Origin: Lentibacillus juripiscarius JCM 12147 | Lineage (GTDB): Bacteria; Bacillota; Bacilli; Bacillales_D; Amphibacillaceae | Assembly: GCA_001311805.1 (NCBI GenBank) | Contig: BBCA01000003.1 | Location: 1 to 64,000, forward strand | Length of the DNA stretch: 64,000 nt | Direction: 5' to 3' | Shown: positions 62,531 through 64,000 of the stretch, one piece after another | How the letters are laid out: every line of letters starts with the position of its first letter | How positions within the stretch are numbered: position 1 is the first letter of the stretch | Position numbers and translations under genes: made by a program | Notes under the pieces: model-generated | The model's database searches: none | What the model was told of the DNA's origin: nothing | What the model saw: only the letters and a program-made list of their open reading frames with translations

Positions 62531-63649
62531 TCAATCAATATATTTTGCTTTTAGCTGTTTGTGTTTCTCTACCGTTTCAGCATAATGAATATTACCTTTA
62601 TCATCGTGCAGGAAGTATTTATAGTCTGTATCTTCCGGATTGATCGCTGCCTTCAATGAAGATTTGGCAAAGTTGGATATTGGTCCTACCGGAAGCGTGT
62701 CCACATGGTACGTATTATAAGGGGATTCCACTTCCAGGTCTTCCAAAAGGACTTTATCTTTATGCTTTCCAAGTGCATAGAGAACAGTCGGATCTGTCTG
62801 AAGCGGCATGCCTTCTTCCAACCGGTTATAAAATACCCCGGCGATTTTCTTTCGCTGTTTTTCTGAACTGGCTTCATTCTCCACGATTGAAGCCATCGTC
62901 AGCGCCTCATGGACACTCATATCCTGCGAAGCAATTTCGTCCAAAAGTGGTGTGACGACCTCGGCTGTTTTTTCAAGCATCTTCGTAACGACTTTTTCAA
63001 CGCTTGGCTCCTTGCTGTAAAACTCATAGGTCGCCGCAAATAAATAACCTTCCAGTGGTGTCCTTATTTCCGGGTCCAAAATATCATTGGACAAGATGTC
63101 AGGATACGTATTTATAAGTGTTTCCATATATTGCGGATCATTTACTTTATTTAAAAATGCCTCCTTGCTGAAAGGCAGTTCAGCAGCATAAATGGCTGCC
63201 ATCTCATCTATTGTCTTCCCCTCTGGAATCGTGACACTGTATAGCGGTTCTTCCAGCACTTTCCCGCTCTCCAAAGCTTCCGTCAATTCGTTTATTTCCA
63301 TGGAAGGTGAAAGAGTATATTCGCCAGCTTGAAATTCGGACTCATTTTTGAACTTTATATAGAAACGAAAAATCGTACTATCCTTAATAAGTCCGTTTTC
63401 TTCAAGAATAGCTGCAATTTCGGATGTAGAGGAACCCATAGGAATCTCGACCGTTACTTCTTTGTCGCTATCGGGATCAACAGGCTGCAATGCCGATTTT
63501 ATGTACAGAAATCCTGATATGCCGCCGATAATAAAAATGAGAACAAGTGAAATAATGATGACGGCAGCAATTCGCCGTACCATCCTGGCATCTTCCCTGC
63601 GTGCTGTCAGGTTATCCTTATAATCACCTGACGTTTTTCTTTTGGACAT
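62531..63649 (-). CDS. mltG: Endolytic murein transglycosylase MltG
   Basis: 372 residues, intact, from the ATG after GAAGGAGGGAAGCCGC. A cytoplasmic N-terminus, one membrane helix (IAAVIIISLVLIFIIGGISGF), a LysM-like part (VEIPMGSSTSEIAAILEENGLI) and the YceG domain with the catalytic glutamate in LTMASIVENEAS (near residue 225). LQTDPTVLYALG and NTYHVDTLPVGPISNF are further signatures. It cuts nascent glycan strands and is usually paired with the next upstream genes of the yrzB-yrrK-alaS operon. Confidence 0.95.
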   Translation of the reverse strand: MSKRKTSGDYKDNLTARREDARMVRRIAAVIIISLVLIFIIGGISGFLYIKSALQPVDPDSDKEVTVEIPMGSSTSEIAAILEENGLIKDSTIFRFYIKFKNESEFQAGEYTLSPSMEINELTEALESGKVLEEPLYSVTIPEGKTIDEMAAIYAAELPFSKEAFLNKVNDPQYMETLINTYPDILSNDILDPEIRTPLEGYLFAATYEFYSKEPSVEKVVTKMLEKTAEVVTPLLDEIASQDMSVHEALTMASIVENEASSEKQRKKIAGVFYNRLEEGMPLQTDPTVLYALGKHKDKVLLEDLEVESPYNTYHVDTLPVGPISNFAKSSLKAAINPEDTDYKYFLHDDKGNIHYAETVEKHKQLKAKYID

Positions 63650-63805
63650 GCGGCTTCCCTCCTTCACCGGGTATATTATACTAAAAATGAGCATGATTCG
63701 CTACACAAAATGCGGATGCTCATGTTTTCGGGCCGCATGCAGCCAAAAACAATTGTAGAAACCGGTGTATTGGCATTCTTCCCGGGCAATCCCGGCTTAT
63801 GAAAG

Positions 63806-63836
63806 GAAAAAGCTGATATCCCACCAGGATACCAGC
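63806..63836 (-). terminator. Terminator after yrzB
   Basis: GCTGGTATCC and GGATATCAGC (one mismatch) around 5 bases, then TTTTTCCTTTC on the minus strand. Confidence 0.7.
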
Positions 63837-63852
63837 CCATGAACCAAATCTG

Positions 63853-64000
63853 TTACTGGTCATCATCGTCCTCGTCAACCAGGGTGTTGAGCATTTCCTC
63901 CACCATTTCCCATTCTTCTTCTGATTCAATCGGGAATAAGGAAATATCATCATCGTCTTTTTCCTGTTCCTCATAGCGAAATGCATACACTTCGACTTCT
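63853..64000 (-). CDS. yrzB: YrzB-like DUF1292 protein (5' part outside the window)
   Basis: The last 48 codons are present, ending at TAA (63853-63855). They read EVYAFRYEE...DISLFPIESEEEWEMVEEMLNTL and a D-rich end, the DUF1292 signature of YrzB, the small acidic protein next to mltG in Bacilli. The frame is open to the window edge. Confidence 0.88.
   Translation of the reverse strand, partial: EVEVYAFRYEEQEKDDDDISLFPIESEEEWEMVEEMLNTLVDEDDDDQ

Overview
The window is a stretch of chromosome from a spore-forming, low-to-moderate G+C Gram-positive bacterium of the family Bacillaceae. Gene content and order closely follow the Bacillus subtilis yqf/yqe/yrr regions. Evidence for a spore former includes sigK, gpr, yqfC/yqfD and sda. 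Divergence from B. subtilis and an added Mrp Na+/H+ antiporter operon suggest a halophilic or alkaliphilic relative (Virgibacillus, Lentibacillus or Oceanobacillus type), but the genus cannot be fixed from the sequence alone. No plasmid, phage or defence island is visible.

Layout. (1) 446-4491: a Na/Pi cotransporter family protein, the small sporulation-locus proteins YqfZ, YqfX and YqfT, and nfo. (2) 4508-13281, minus strand: cshB, yqfO, trmK, cccA, sigA, dnaG, ppsR and ccpN, the macromolecular-synthesis operon and carbon regulators. (3) 13368-16615: glyS and glyQ behind a T-box leader. (4) 16626-26193: recO, yqzL, era, dgkA, ybeY, phoH, yqfD, yqfC, yqfB-like, floA, nfeD, yqeY and rpsU. (5) 26379-35375: deoC, then the heat-shock operon hrcA-grpE-dnaK-dnaJ-prmA-rsmE-mtaB behind a perfect CIRCE operator. 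(6) 35391-46000: hemW, lepA, a YqxA-like protein, gpr, rpsT (plus strand), holA, yqzM (plus strand), comEC, comEB and comEA. (7) 46388-51414: yqeM, rsfS, yqeK, nadD, yhbY, aroE, yqeH and yqeG. (8) 51643-58309, plus strand: sda with upstream DnaA boxes, mrpA-C-D-E-F-G and sigK. (9) 58324-64000, minus strand: yrhC, mtnN, yrrS, greA, udk, trmR, mltG and the end of yrzB.

The strongest property of the sequence is its quality. I could follow 43 of about 70 protein genes only by correcting one or more single-base indels, mostly a missing base in a run of A or T. The list includes indispensable genes (dnaG, dnaK, era, glyS, holA, lepA, nadD). This is the signature of uncorrected read errors, not gene decay. 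Gene spans below therefore run from the true start to the true stop across the frameshifts, and are typed CDS rather than pseudogene. Two artefacts are easy to miss: a false in-frame aroE-yhbY fusion, and a compensated double shift inside rpsT.

I did not find a convincing new biological system. The points most worth checking are a dispersed MITE-like repeat present in two copies at the places where B. subtilis has comER and pbpI; the absence of mrpB, pgpH and spoIIP from positions where they are normally conserved; a paired stem-loop structure between deoC and rpsU that may be a mobile-element end or a structured RNA; and a tiny possible reading frame whose ribosome binding site is buried in a hairpin.
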